A stretch of DNA of 64,000 bases from Seison nebaliae (GCA_023231475.1 JALJEE010002051.1:1-64000), one strand, 5' to 3'; positions 34,916 through 48,328 are shown, counted from the first letter of the stretch. Notes: generated by a model from the letters alone, not told the origin. Translations and numbers: made by a program.

Positions 34916-37900
34916 GAGAATGATGAAGATGTGCAGTGGATAAAATGTAAAAGACTCATAACTGAATGAATGTCGAATTAGAGTGGAAGATTTTCTTTTA
35001 TTATTCTAAAGAGTATCTTTATTTAAGATGAATCATTTTACTTGATACTTAGATTGAGTGCCGAAGGCCGATTATGGAAATAAGAGTTTATTGGAATGAT
35101 TAACATACTGTTGCCGAATAGAAGAATGCTAACGTCACTTTTTTTTCCGTTACATCTTCCTCTCCATTTCCTCGACACTTATCAATGAAGAATTGTCATA
35201 TATTCTCCTTTTTCTCTAAATTCATCAACTTTACTTATCATCCTTCTTTCCATGAGAAGAAATTGATTTCAAAAACATTTCTTCTTCTTCTTCTTTCGAA
35301 TCGTTTAATTGAGTCGTTAATCTCACATCGAATCGTTTCGAAAGCAATCTTTCCACCAGATAAAGCTCAACATACTCAACGAAACAAATAGTCCGAACAG
35401 GAAGTTCAAAACTGAACAGAGTAATAAAGCGTCATTATCTCCAATCGCTACTTATCAATAACTTCTTCCATCTCTCATCATATCGTTCGGTGATTGTACT
35501 ATCATCGATTAGCTGTTATGGAGAATTCCATTTCGTTTCCATCGTTCTCATTGCCCTCCCTGTTGAGGTTGGCCGAGAAAATGGAATGAGTAGAATGTAA
35601 TCACTCAATTGACGTGTTGATAGCGATATGAAAGCTTCTCACATCGAATTAATTAATGAAGAAATAGTACGAGATTGACATGCCAATTAATTGGAATGCT
35701 CCCAACACAGATCGGATGATAATCTACTCCCATCGTTCACTCTTCAAACTTTGCGTCGATTCTGACATGTCTCATGATCCAGTTCTGGAAATCGAACTAA
35801 ATTCACGTTTCTTATTCCACGTCGTGGAGTTGGAGTTGGAAGGAAACTTTCCTTCCAGAACACATACCATGTTTATCATTTATATTGAACAGATCTGCCC
35901 TACACCTCTCTTCCACCAATATTTCCAAATAAAACATGTCTATTAGAGATGCACCGATTATCATCATCATCATCATCATCATCATACTTCTCAACATAAT
36001 TATTGTTATTCCTCCTTCAATGGGAACATATTCTTTCTTCCTATATATCTACCACTCTTCTTCTTATCAACCGCTTTCATTTGCTTCGTTAACCGATACA
36101 ACTGGATGTGTATATACTGACTGATGAGAGTTTGGAATAGGTACATGAAACAGACTGTTCCTAGTCCCGAAGATAAACGGGAAGAATTGTGCAGTCCAAC
36201 CACACACTCTTCCACGTATGTTTAGTAGAAAGAATAAGTTAATAATTTCTCCAATTGTTGGTGTTTCCGTTTGCTATGTGTAACTCAACCGTAATAGGTG
36301 TACACATCAAGATTTATTTATATTATCGACAATTCATAAAGTGCATACATCCTAATCTCCATGTTAATTTCCATGATTTAAAGCTTTCTTCTGCATTCGA
36401 CCGTCTTCCAATGTTAAACGTCTTCTCAGTTGAGACAGCGCTTACTTATACGCATATGTTCGTCTGACAGTTCGGGAGAGATATCTCATGGGATTAGTGG
36501 ATGAATTCAGAGCGAAATAATCTGTTGAATCATCATTGAAAGTTTTTTCATTAAATTCTTTTATATATCTCTCTCATTCGTTCTATTTAGTTAATAATCT
36601 ATCAGATAGAATTCTATTAGAAGCTATTATAATCCATCTCATCAGATTTCCATCGAAATCATTTCTCCACTCCACCCAAATTCGTTTGTTCTCAAAATTG
36701 ATTTATGAATCTCAATTGCTCTTTTTCATCTTCTTAATCGTTTAATAGAAATTATGAAAATTGTAATTGGCATCATAAATTTCATGAATGTAAATGAATA
36801 AGCGGAAAAATATTAAGGAATTTATTCAAAAAAAAACTATTTGATGGAAAATAGAAATTTTTCTCATTTAACTTGTTGCCAATCTTTACCGTAAAAAGGA
36901 ATCCATTGACAACAATCCAAAGGTCAACTGTTATGAGAGAATGAAGTGGAACGGAGATATTTGAAATCGTTTGAGAAATTGACGGTTCTCCGACGAAAAT
37001 GAAATTAATTGGAAATTAAAATTTTCGATGAATTTTCTATTATCATTTCTGATTTTGCGACATGGCAAAAAATGTGGATGGAAGACGCTGATTATGAAGT
37101 CTAATAATTATAAGTAATGACTGAAAATGACTACGATCGACTAATTCGAGAATTCTCGTACCGAGGAACCGTCAGCCTATTACATAATTCCATTAGTTGT
37201 ACTCATCGTCATTTCATTCGACATTTCCGGTTGATGGCGCTGTCTTCCCGCATTCATCGTTCTACGTCACCGTCGCCCATCAGTAAATGAATTAGAGAAG
37301 CGGAAGGCAGTTCTATTTCAAGTCTAGTGACGGTTATATGATTTTTGATAGAGAAATTCCTCTTTCTATTCTCTTCTTGTATGACTTCTCTGACAAAAGG
37401 AAAAAGTTTTGTCGCAGGAAAATCTTCTTATTATCGTCAACCAATTCTCCCTTCCACGCCGTTACTCCTCTATGAGTTGGTGACATTCTTTCTCATTCCA
37501 ACCAATTCTCATTCTTTTGTTGCCATGTGATTATTATGATATTCTAATTGTTTACTGATTTTATAATGGAAGGAGTGACGATGCACTGACATGATAGTTC
37601 TCCTTCTTCACTCCGCTTCACTATATTTCTCTAGAAATGTCGAAGAGAATGCAATCTTTAACCACATTAATAAATTTGGTAAGGAGAATGAATGATCTCA
37701 AATCGAACCGACCGATTCTTTCCTCCTTGCTACTACGTCTTATTCCTCATATTAATTCTCACTCGAATTCACATTCTTTTGCGGTAGAACAACTCCCAAC
37801 GTATTCTCTTAGTGAATGTTTAGTTTAATAGTGGATGATGATAATAATTAGAATTAATAAAGAATGACAATCATCAAGTAGTGGGATGAAAGTTGTCGTT

Positions 37901-38900
37901 GATGTGGGGAAGAAGTTTTTGATACTAAATGAATCGGATTCATTGCCCTCTTCCCTTCCACCACATGCCTTCCCAATTACGAAAGATTACGTCTCATAAC
38001 AATGGGGAGGGGAAAGGATGCAATCAAAACGGTTCCTCCATAAAGGAAGTAACAATTAGATGCATTACAATTAACAAACGTCATCAAACGACCATTGTCA
38101 TTACATACATCAGAAGATGATTCAATCGACAAAGAAATCTATTGTCTATTATGAGAAGATTTATACAGAAAAAACATTATGTATACACCAATCACTGTTA
38201 GGTTGTATATATATGTGCTCTCAGTGCTTAATCTCCAAATGTGGACGGACTAGAAAAACGAGCAGTAATATCAATTGCAGTTCGTCTTCTCATTTTATTT
38301 AGTAGTCAATCCATCCATCCGCTCCATTCTTCCTATCCATGAGCACACGCACACATATGCTCGCCCCGGAAGGTGAAAGAAGGAAAAAATAATTTTAGTC
38401 CTTTAAGTACCGGGACATATCCTTTCCATATTGCCACTCCATTCACTTTCTTTTTGTTGAACATAATCGTCAACTTTTATCAATAACGTACTACTCTTCG
38501 AATGGAGAAGGACGATGGAAAAAAGAAAAATACAAGAGATTATACATTTAAATAATAAATAATTTCAATTCCTGGTTCAATTATGCATTCAGTGTATTTG
38601 CAACTTATTAATTACTTCTTCTTTTTTTGTCACTCGGACAAGGCTATCATGATCGTTATTTGTGACAGTTGACTGGTCTTCATTCACCAATATTTCCATT
38701 ATCCAATCTATCCATTTCTAATTCTAATACTAATTCGTTTTTAACAATCGAACATTTGTTACGAATTAATCGACAAAATGTTTTTCCCGTTAACGTTCAC
38801 CAATCCTTTTTCATAACATCCTTTCTCAGATGAAATAATTATTCCGAGACTAAATTTCTCTCCTTCGCAATTATCGGCAATGTAATATCGTATTTGTAGC

Positions 38901-41900
38901 ATGCCACAGTGGAAGCCGCAATGTCTCCGTCCTGGTGTCGAGACTACACCAATCACCGGTTAATATTTTGTCCATAATTTCCTCTTTTCTAATCTAACAA
39001 CTACTCAATTCGTAGTAAGCGAATTACAAGGATGTGCAACATTCCACTTGAATATTTCGGCGGAGGATGGTATCGGAATTAATATTGATCAAATGACCAA
39101 ACAAATCACTCAAATCAATGAGCAACACATCATCTTTCGGTTAGTTGTCTGATGATTGTTCAATTGGATTTCAATTGAAATTGTTCCATCGATAGAAAAG
39201 ACTATTTTGAGATTGGTGACAGTCTGGTGTTAATCGACAGGAATGAGACGAATCTCTTCTCACCAGAACAATTGAGTTTAATGTTCCAAGGTATTGGACA
39301 TCATGGAGAGAAGATGGGAAATAATTCGTCAGCATATCTGGAAGAGGAACATGATTCGAAACGTGAAAATCGATCGACGAAGAGTGTGTCTTTGACGATT
39401 GTATATAATCTACCTCCATGGCGTTAATTTCCTAAATAATTTCCATAATAATATCATATCTCCTTCAGCCATTCCACATATGCAAATGACTTCATTCACA
39501 AAGATACTTGTCGTTCGTCTAAAAAGGACGGATGAAAAGGAAAATTTTGGGTTCGTTCTAAGAGGAGGACATTCATTCCGATTAGTCGATACAACGAAAA
39601 ACAATTTTGTAACGAAAGTGGATGAAGTGGTGATGAAAGATCGAGTTTTACGTGTCCGAGATTCGACCAGTATCACATCCTGTTCCAAAGGTGATCCAAC
39701 GGAAAATTTGAAAGAAATTGATAAGTTGACGTCACATCGACGAACGGGACAAATGAATACTGATGAAAGTTTCTTTTTAAATAATTAATATCATTTCATT
39801 AATATGGAAAATGTTGAAAGATCGAACTGATCCATCTAATCTAACCAGAGATCATATGCCATTTATTATAACAAGTATAAGATCAGATTCACCAGCTGAT
39901 CGAGATGCAACAATGAAAATTGGTGATCGTCTACTCCGAGTGAATAATCGGCGAATCACTTCATTAACATTAACCGGATTATATGACTATTTAAATTCGA
40001 TAAAATCTCATGAAATCGATTTCACTATTGAATATGATGTGGCAGTAATCGGTTAATTTCATTCTTCGTTCATTATTTAAAAATTCAAATTATTATTCAA
40101 ATTTTGGATAGATCAGATCAAAAGTAGTCGTGGTCCTTTATTGATCGAAATTGAAAAAAGTAGTGACTCACCAATCGGTTTGGAGTTACAATTGAAAATG
40201 GTCCGCTACACAAAACATAGTACTACTGGAAATGCCGCTCAATATCAAGTTGGTCTTCAAGAATTACCAGACGCTTATAACAAAACGAAATTGAGAAAGA
40301 AAGATGGTATTTGGCAACGGTGTATACTTCAGGTGAAAAGTGTTCGACCCGGCAGTATAGCTGATCGATGTGGAGTATTGCATGCGAATGACCAAATCCT
40401 TTCGATTAATCACAAGCCCTTCGAACAAATGTCGTTAAGGGAAGCCAACCAAATTTTGAATGAATCATCTGGAGAATTTTGTTATATTGAAATCATGCCT
40501 CTCAATTCCATGGATCAGAGACGTGTCGATGATATTATGATACAACAATTACTTCAGAAATGTCAGAGAGCTGCTCATTCTTCCAAATGGCATATGGATG
40601 AAGACAAGACGGAAAATGAGAAGAAATTAGGAAAGAAGAATAAATCGAATAGTGAATTAAATGCATTTCAAAAGACATTAGGTGAGAATAATTGCGAGAA
40701 TAATTGTGAGAATAAAAGTGATAATCAAATTAATAATAATAATCATCATCATCATCATCAGAAACCCGATCGTGCTCTAGTTCATTTAAATGAGTTACAT
40801 AGCGATTCCTTCTCGAATACACACGGACTTCGATCACGGAATGACACACCGAAATATCAACAACAAACTAAATATTCCACATTAACATCTTCACTCAATA
40901 ATCAGCTTGATTGTGATGGGCATTGTGAAACGGTGTGTCTCATTCTCAAAATGAGAAACAAACATCCGCAAAGCCAACTCATCACCAATTGTCTCTTACA
41001 TTCACCATCTCTGGGTTTCAGTTTAAGAATCGACGACTATTTCCCCAATGCCCAAAAAGATTCGAATAACTCGACGAATAATTATAATCATAATGATGGA
41101 AATAATAATGGAGCGATGTATAAACATTTCACTTCGTCGTATCCGAAAATTATGGCGATCGAAACGGACAGTGTTATCGATAATTGTCCATCAATTCAAA
41201 TTGGAGATCATTTGAAAACCGTCAACGGTTATCAATGTCGAGCATTGTCTTATCAACAATTAGCATCGTTGTTAGATGAGGCATTGTTAAGGAATTGTAT
41301 TTGTATAGAAATTGGATTTACCGTTGCCGATTCCATCAGTATGAGCGAAGGTATATTTTCGGTAAGACTTAGTAAATTAAAGAAAGATTTAGGACTTTCA
41401 TTCTATGGTTCACTTTATTTTTTTACTAAATTACTTTATTCAAATAATTAAAATTTTTATTTTAAAATAGTTGCTCCGAAACCGCCTAATTCGAATAATG
41501 TGAATAATGGAGATAATATGCATCTTAATAACGACATATATCCTTTAATATGTGATATCGAGAAAGGTAGTGTTGCTTACAGGTCTATTTTATATTATTC
41601 TTGTTTTTATATATTTTAATTTCTATTTTGAAAATGTTTTTAAAATATTCAATTTTCTAGATGTGGTATGTTAGAAATTGGTGACAAGTTACTCGCATTA
41701 AATGGTAAATGTGTTCGATCGTATCGAGTGGAAGATATTAATAAACTATTTCAAACAAATGCTGATCATGTTCAACTAAAAATTCAGAAAGATAAAAATA
41801 TTGATGACGTGGATGATGAAAAGAATATCGTTTACACAGTCGAATTACAAAGGAATGAGAAACCACTCGGACTAACCATTTCAGGTACTGAGGAGCCATT

Positions 41901-44045
41901 CCAACCGATATATGTTTCTAATGTTTGTAGTGGTGGAATGGCGGAGAAGACACAGGCGATACATGTTGGAGATCGGATAGTTGCCATTAATGGTATGTTA
42001 TTAAAAGGCAAAGGTTTGTCCGATGCGATATCGATGTTGAAATCGAGTAGGAACAGTGTCATGTTGAAAATATCTCGACCTGTTCAACGATTGAGTGGAA
42101 CTTATGAAAATTTCAACGGTTATTCATCTTCTGGTGAAGTGTCTAACCGACGAAATATCAAACTGAAAAAATTGTGTTCGCCCAGTCATTTAACTGAAGT
42201 GTATGGACGGAATTCCCAAAAGAATTATGTAAATTCGATTCAAGTGCATCATTTGCCCAAAAAACGATGTGGAGCTATGAGATCCTTCTCACAACGCGAA
42301 CCACAAAACGGTCGATATTTCAATAGTGAAATTAAAATGAATGATAATCATATCGAGAAGAAATGTCGTGCTTATTCTATTGAGAAAAGTGCGTGTAAAT
42401 CTTCCAACAATAGTGAAAATAAGCTCAATCAACAAATCACTTTATGTCCATCCGACATCTTTACCATCGATTCATTGAACGATAAAAATCATTTATATTC
42501 CAATACAATTAATGATAAGTCTTCCAATTTCCATCTATTCCCATCCGTCGATCAAACATCGTCTATGGGAGTAGTATCTACAACCAACATCGTTCAATCA
42601 ACCACCACAAATGCCACCAATGGCACTTGTCGAATTACTGAAATTCCCATCAACACACCAAATAAAATACTCTCAACATTGACCACTTTAGAAACGTCGA
42701 ATATTGTACCAATTCAATCGAATCTCATAAAGAAAGATCAACTCAATGTACATGAACGATATTATAGTGGAACATATTCCCAATCATTACTCGATAATAT
42801 TCGACGATCAAACAAAGAAATTTCGGATGATTATCGATCAAATAATCATCCACAAACCAAATGGAATTATTCCGTTCTCACTGATTGTACTCCCACCATG
42901 GCCAATTTCCTTGTTAATTCTCTCTTTTTCTCCCGTATCTGATTGTTAATATTTTTTGAATTAAAAAAAAGAACAATATCGAAAAGACAAAAGAACGACA
43001 AGATCTCTCGTCTCATGACGCGAAGCACAGTGTCTCTTGTGAGAAGTTACGAGATGATATTCGTCAGAAACATGTCAGTTATCCTTCAAGAATGAAAGAT
43101 AATTCTCTTCCGTCAACAAAATTTGCGGAATTTCGTCAACAAGACAAATCGAAATTGACTGATCGATCGTTCATTCGTTCATTGAATTTTATTTTCAAAT
43201 TTCCAATAGATTTTATTCTTATTTCTTTGATTTAGAGAAACAAAAACGGACATCATCCTTCATCGAGGACGTCCAAAAGAATCCTTATTTCCGAATAATT
43301 CCAGTGGAGAATAATTTCGACGAACAAACATTCAGTGGTCAAGGCACTCCATTCAGTTTCAATGGTGAGTTCAATGAAACAACTTCAAGTCTAAATCGTT
43401 CAACGAATCAATTACCATTGAGGAGTTGCCTCAAGAAGAATGAACCATCAACATTATTGAAGAGGAGTAGCGACAATCAATTCAAACCGATTGTTGAGAT
43501 TGATTCATCAACTACATCAACGTCGCCAACAAACGGTGGTTTATGCTCCGTCATCATTCATTCAACGGAAGATACTGCCAATCAAGATATCGGTCTCGTC
43601 ATCTATAACGGTGAAGGAAATGAAGTATTGATTGATTCAATTTTGCCAAATAGTCGAGCTGCTGAAATTCCTTCATTCACGAAATATTCAAGAATATTAG
43701 AAGTTAGAAATGATTTGTGAAGTAAAATTTCATTTTATTTCTCTCTCAAAAAAATTCGATTTTTCGACAATTCGTGATTAGATTAACGAAATAAATACGA
43801 AAAATATGAGATGTAGCGATGTGCTCTCTCTATTACGCTCATCGACATCCCAAAAGGGTGATAAGCAACTGTCATTCATTTTAGGTGAAGAGAAAACGTC
43901 ACCCCAATTGACAAGTGAGAGAGAGAAGATTGATGAGACGAATAACGAAAACAATGAAAATATAACTAGAAATGAAGAGAATGGAGAAGCGATATCAAAT
44001 CATAAGAATATCGAAAAAATAACTCGACTCACCTATACAATTTGA
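38901..44045 (+). CDS. GRIP: GRIP multi-PDZ scaffold
   Basis: GRIP proteins are PDZ scaffolds that traffic and anchor receptors (AMPA receptors, ephrins) at synapses and in epithelia. Eleven exons: 38901-38958, 39016-39139, 39196-39422, 39469-39768, 39821-40051, 40112-41407, 41471-41582, 41661-42912, 42972-43176, 43236-43702 and 43782-44045. They total 4536 coding bases, about 1511 residues; introns are 46-79 bp. PDZ order matches GRIP: a weak PDZ1 (GIGINIDQM, EIGDSLVLID), PDZ2 (NFGFVLRGG, ADRDATMKIGDRLLRVNNR), PDZ3 (GPLLIEIEKSSDSPIGLELQ, SIADRCGVLHANDQILSINH), PDZ4, PDZ5 (LGLSFY, CGMLEIGDKLLALNG), PDZ6 (PLGLTISGTEEPFQPIYVSN, KTQAIHVGDRIVAINGMLLK) and a weak PDZ7. PDZ2, PDZ3 and PDZ6 fix the family. 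The N-terminus MPQWKPQC resembles the short, palmitoylatable GRIP isoform. Confidence 0.9.
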
Positions 44046-44109
44046 GAAAATTTGTTCCGAATAAAAAATTCTTTCTTTCATTCCATATTCCCACCAATCT
44101 CCCACCATC

Positions 44110-45039
44110 TCATACGCCAGTGCGAGGTAATGCATCTCGTAACATTTCCATGGTCGTTTTGGGAAGTACTTCAGGAAATTTTATATTGAAATAAATTACG
44201 AGATCACCTCTCTTATTTGGCGTTTTCGGATTGACGGGTAAGCCTTCGCCTGTTAAACGTTTTCGTGTTTCAGGATTGAGGATCTCGTTGAATGTCAACG
44301 CTTTTCTTCTCCCATCCAATAGAGGTACTTGTATCGTCGTACCGGTAAGTGCGTCACGTAAACCGACACGTGCTTCATATAAAATATCGGAGCCATCACG
44401 TTTAAATAATGGATGAGGTCGATCTTTAATAATGAAGATGATATCTGCTGGAATTGAACTGGGATTATGATCGCCTTCTTGTGGATAAGTAATTTTTGTT
44501 CCACTTTTCCATCCTGGTTTTACTTCGATCACGAGAACTTTATCTTCAGTTCTCGATGTCTTCCCATCAGCATTATACATTTTCCTCGAAATCTTCATCT
44601 TTTTCGTACATCCTGTTGCTATCTCCTCCAACGTTATCAAGAGATCATGATAGATTGGAGGATCTTGTTGTTTCTTTCTCGAATTCTTTCCATAAATCGT
44701 GTGAACATTATTGAATATGTCATCATCGAACATGGCGTCGAATGGATTGGATTTGGAAAAGAATTCTCGGAATGTTTGATTAGCATCATGTGTATAACCG
44801 CCGCCAATATCAGTGGTGCCGCGAAGACCTTCCTCTCCATACTTATCGTAGATAGTTCGACGATTCTCATCATTGAGAACTTCATAAGCTTCTGCTGCTT
44901 CTTTGAAACGTTCGGTGGCTCCTTCTTCTTTATTCTTATCCGGATGATATTTCAATGCGAGACGACGATACGCTTTCTTAATATCTTCCTCAGACGCACC
45001 ACGTGCCAATCCCAAAATCTTATAAAAATCACGACCCAT
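44110..45039 (-). CDS. class B J-domain co-chaperone (DNAJB1/4/5 type)
   Basis: Type II Hsp40s deliver unfolded clients to Hsp70 and stimulate its ATPase through the J domain. This is an intronless frame of 309 residues (DNAJB1 is about 340). The J domain is residues 1-70, with the HPD catalytic motif at 32-34 ([10 protein letters not shown]). A short, poorly G/F-rich linker follows ([20 protein letters not shown]). The two C-terminal beta-barrel domains are present: [57 protein letters not shown] and the end [17 protein letters not shown]. No zinc-binding CxxCxGxG repeats are seen, as expected of class B. Its stop lies 65 bp from the GRIP stop (convergent). Confidence 0.95.
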   Translation of the reverse strand: MGRDFYKILGLARGASEEDIKKAYRRLALKYHPDKNKEEGATERFKEAAEAYEVLNDENRRTIYDKYGEEGLRGTTDIGGGYTHDANQTFREFFSKSNPFDAMFDDDIFNNVHTIYGKNSRKKQQDPPIYHDLLITLEEIATGCTKKMKISRKMYNADGKTSRTEDKVLVIEVKPGWKSGTKITYPQEGDHNPSSIPADIIFIIKDRPHPLFKRDGSDILYEARVGLRDALTGTTIQVPLLDGRRKALTFNEILNPETRKRLTGEGLPVNPKTPNKRGDLVIYFNIKFPEVLPKTTMEMLRDALPRTGV

Positions 45040-46218
45040 CTCTATGGTGGAAATGAGAGTTCTGCTACAAAGGAAAAGTTGAACAAATTACAATTTCATC
45101 TGACACGTTGGAAGTTCGTTCGAAATGCTCGATCGCCAACCGTTCGTATCTCAATTTTTTTCAAGACAGTTCGTCCAATATCGATTTGATATTATTCGTC
45201 GCCATCATCACCTCCACATCCATTCACAAAATAAGTGAACCGTGCCTTATCTCTTTCTATATCGGCGTTCATCTCCTCCATTTAACGATGACGAACTGTT
45301 CATCCCATTAATGTCTCATATAAATGAACATATGACTCATCTTCCTTCTCTATCATTCACATTCAACTCACTTACATGATATGCAAAGAACATCGAACAT
45401 ACTTCGATTATTCTCCATTTACAAATATGTCTCAACCATCCTCAATTTCTTCTGAATTGAACGATAGAATTTTCTGAGAAATAGATAGATAGTATAATAT
45501 CAGTTATCAGTAGTTCTATCAGTTGTTCAAACAATATCTACTAGAGAATTAATTCGAGAATAATTCGAATAAATTTTGAAAAATATTATGGATGAGTTTT
45601 GAAGAATATATTATTATTTTTACTTTTTACCATTCGTCACTGTTCTAGAATAGATATTTCTTAAAATATCAAATCTTCCTGTCGCAAACTGTTGAAAAAA
45701 TAGAAAATTCGAATTAGTCCTATTTTGTCATTCTTAATAAATGTCTATATAAGTCACCGTTTCTGAAAATAGTTTTAGCACTATTATATAGAGATAATAT
45801 AATGGACAACAAAGTGCCTATCTGAACTAACCTGAAATAAATATTAGAACTGTCTAGAAATACATGTGAACACGATTGAGCGTCATGACATTCACTGAAT
45901 AAAATGTGAAGTGAAAACGATAATAAATTTTTAGTAAAGAAATTAAGATTTTTAATGAAGACACGTAAAATTTTCATGAAGATTTATTCTCAAAAATAAA
46001 ATTAGAAGAAAATTAATAAATGATATGTGAACTACTAAAAGAAACGGAGAATTATGAGAAATATTTGATGAACAGACATGATGATAAAAAAATAAAATTT
46101 GGATGACAATTGTTTTCACCAGTTTCGTTTATAGTTTGACGACTCATTTGTTTTTTTATTTATGACATTATTTAGAGATATATCGGAAGAAGTGGAGATA
46201 TTCGATTGAAAATATCTT
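45040..46218. other. spacer between DNAJB and STK11
   Basis: No supported frame. It should hold the DNAJB promoter (45040-45400) and the STK11 3' UTR. I looked for heat-shock-type nGAAn arrays and saw no convincing one. Confidence 0.4.
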
Positions 46219-47652
46219 TCAAAAATAAATAGGCTTACTACCCATGTCGTCCATGTAGTCTTCTTCTCCATCATCTAATGGAATATGGCGAATGATGATG
46301 GAATTATCTGAATCATATGAATGTTCTTTGCAACAATTCTCCAATAACTCTTCTAACGTTGACAATTTTCTCAAATAATTTTTGAAAATGTCCGAGATCT
46401 TCTCAAGAATTTCTTTGGTGGTGAAAGTGAGTGTTGATTCACTTTTACTGTCATCATCGTCATCATCGTCATCTTCACCATCCGTTTCGCTCAAATTCAT
46501 TTGATTGAATGTAGTTGTGGTATTAGCTATGATGTCATTAGGCGTTTCATCTACCGATGGACCGATAGATCTACTCGCTATTCGATCATCCGATTCGTGT
46601 CTTATTGTTACTGTTGTTGCTATTGTGGTTGTGTGATTGGTGATGGTTTTTATATCAATTTCAATTTCATCTTCATTTGGTTCAGGTGATAGCCAAATAT
46701 GTTTTTTTGCTTCTTGAATTGTTGATCGTTTCTCCAAATTACGATTCATAAGAGAAGAAAGAAAATGTTGAAGATTGTTGGAGAGATGTCGAGGAATATC
46801 GAAAGAACATTTCGATATAGCCGCTTGTACACTAAGATAATTATGACATTTAAACGGTAATTTTCCCATAATGATTTGATATGTAGAGATGCCGCATTGC
46901 CACGAACAAACTTTGAATGCTTTTATTTCTTTCTCATCTTTTTCACCCACTTCCGGTGGCTCATAAGCTGGCGAGCCCATGGCAGCCGATAAAATCGGAT
47001 TCTTATCGAAAACGGAAAAAATTTCAGCCGAACCGAAATCACAAAGTTTCAGATGGAATTTTTTATCGATCAACAAATTTCCTGGTTTGATGTCACCGTG
47101 AACGATATAAATGGAATGAAGATAATCTACTGCTTCCAATAATTGACGAATAATTACTTTAACAATTCTCTCATTCATAAGAACTGGAAGAAGTGAATCG
47201 ATGATATGCATCAAATCCGTTCCACCAAATTCGATAAACAAATAAAGTTTCTGAGTTTCTTCGTTACGGAAAGTGGAAAATAATTTGACAATATTTTCAT
47301 GTGAACATTTTGCGAGAATAAAAATCTCATTTTTCGCATGAACTGATACATTCGGTTTATATAATCGATTAGCTTTCGGTGCTCGGAAAATCTTGACGGC
47401 ACGTTTCTCCATCGTCTCTAACGAATAACATTCTCGTACTCGACCGAATGATCCAATGCCAATCCGATCACCGAACAAATGGCCATTAATCTCTTTTGGT
47501 GGACGTTTCAACGTCTTCTTTCCATTTCCTTCATATCGAGACATATTCGTTGATTCAACACATTCGTCTAACCACTCATCAATAGTTGGGATACCACAAC
47601 CTCCGTCACCACCACGTTCCTTCCCGTTAGTTACATTTCTCTCGAATGACAT
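46219..47652 (-). CDS. STK11: LKB1/STK11/PAR-4 serine-threonine kinase
   Basis: LKB1 is the master kinase that phosphorylates AMPK-family activation loops (with STRAD and MO25) and sets cell polarity and energy response. This is an intronless frame of 477 residues. The kinase domain spans residues about 55-315: glycine loop GIGSFGRVRE, VAIK-type lysine in RAVKIF, LKB1-specific blocks (NEETQKLYLFIEF; VHGDIKPGNLLI; GSPAYEPPEVG; FKVCSWQCGISTY). The catalytic aspartate is in HGD (vertebrate LKB1 has HKD), and the metal-binding loop is DFG where LKB1 has DLG. The C-terminal tail has an acidic run of eight aspartates and a helical segment (ILEKISDIFKNYLRKLSTLE). A C-terminal CAAX box is absent. The overall match to LKB1 rather than other CAMK-group kinases is good. 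Confidence 0.87.
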   Translation of the reverse strand: MSFERNVTNGKERGGDGGCGIPTIDEWLDECVESTNMSRYEGNGKKTLKRPPKEINGHLFGDRIGIGSFGRVRECYSLETMEKRAVKIFRAPKANRLYKPNVSVHAKNEIFILAKCSHENIVKLFSTFRNEETQKLYLFIEFGGTDLMHIIDSLLPVLMNERIVKVIIRQLLEAVDYLHSIYIVHGDIKPGNLLIDKKFHLKLCDFGSAEIFSVFDKNPILSAAMGSPAYEPPEVGEKDEKEIKAFKVCSWQCGISTYQIIMGKLPFKCHNYLSVQAAISKCSFDIPRHLSNNLQHFLSSLMNRNLEKRSTIQEAKKHIWLSPEPNEDEIEIDIKTITNHTTTIATTVTIRHESDDRIASRSIGPSVDETPNDIIANTTTTFNQMNLSETDGEDDDDDDDDSKSESTLTFTTKEILEKISDIFKNYLRKLSTLEELLENCCKEHSYDSDNSIIIRHIPLDDGEEDYMDDMGSKPIYF

Positions 47653-48066
47653 GCGATTTTTGCATTAATTGGCTCATAATTCGAAATTTTTCACCTGCAC
47701 TTTTCAACACATTCATCTCTTCTAACCATTTCTTACACCTACTTTTCCAGATTAACGCTTATCTCATCTCCACCAAAAAATTTCGCTTTCTAATTATCGA
47801 TAAGTTGAACGATAAATTAATAGTCAGTTATCAGGAACAATTATATTCATTCATCTTCTAACAATCATACCAAGAAAAGACTCTCGAAAAACCGGAAAGA
47901 AACATTAATACCAAACAAGGAAAATTGATACGCTTCTTTTTTCATTAAACATGTTCAATTATAGATTTTATAAATATGGTCGTTAACAACCTTTAGAGAC
48001 ATCAAAAAAAATAAAGTAGAGAAACAATCTGTACTAGAAATAGTAAGACGAACATTTAGTTGTGTT
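47653..48066. other. STK11 upstream region and tRNA 5' flank
   Basis: No coding frame. The STK11 promoter should lie near 47660-47900. Confidence 0.4.
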
Positions 48067-48139
48067 GGCTCTGTAGCTTAGCGGTTAAAGCGCCTGTCTT
48101 GTAAACAGGAGATCACGAGTTCAAATCTCGTCAGAGCCT
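48067..48139 (+). tRNA. trnT: tRNA-Thr (TGT)
   Basis: A complete cloverleaf can be drawn. The 7 bp acceptor GGCTCTG/CAGAGCC is perfect; the D arm is GCTTAGCGGTTAAAGC; the anticodon stem CCTGT/ACAGG encloses loop cttgtaa with anticodon TGT; the T arm ACGAG/CTCGT encloses ttcaaat. No intron. A short T-run (terminator-like) is not adjacent. First of three tandem copies. Confidence 0.93.
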
Positions 48140-48328
48140 TGTTGAATCGCGAAAAATATTTTCTCTATTTTCCTTTCAAATACGCATCAAACCAAAATTT
48201 TTAGTTTAATTGAATTATTTATATTTTTTATTTGACATAAATTTTTATTTAATTAGTTTTTTGACAATGAAGACAATGTTAGTGGAATGACCATGTTAAA
48301 AAACGTTAGCATTTTGTCCAGAAACATC

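Larger units (their letters stand above)
34183..38900. other. long spacer without a confident gene
   Basis: No frame joins into a gene I can support. Short coding-like frames are 35680-35946 (+), 36124-36225 (+, VWNRYMKQTVPSPEDKREEL), 37637-37828 (+, with a donor after LTTLINL) and 38117-38302 (+, Cys-rich). The stretch around 37190-37290 is richer in GC than its surroundings and could be an exon or a regulatory element. A (CAT)n run lies at 35957-35985. The last kilobase is the likely GRIP promoter. Confidence 0.35.

Noticed and set aside
44467-45189. A 240-codon plus-strand open frame opposite the J-domain gene
   Set aside because: It is the antisense shadow of a clearly conserved DNAJB coding sequence; hydrophobic and Ser-rich composition is typical of such mirrors.
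46501-46689. Cys/Tyr-rich plus frame
   Set aside because: Shadow of the low-complexity STK11 tail on the other strand.
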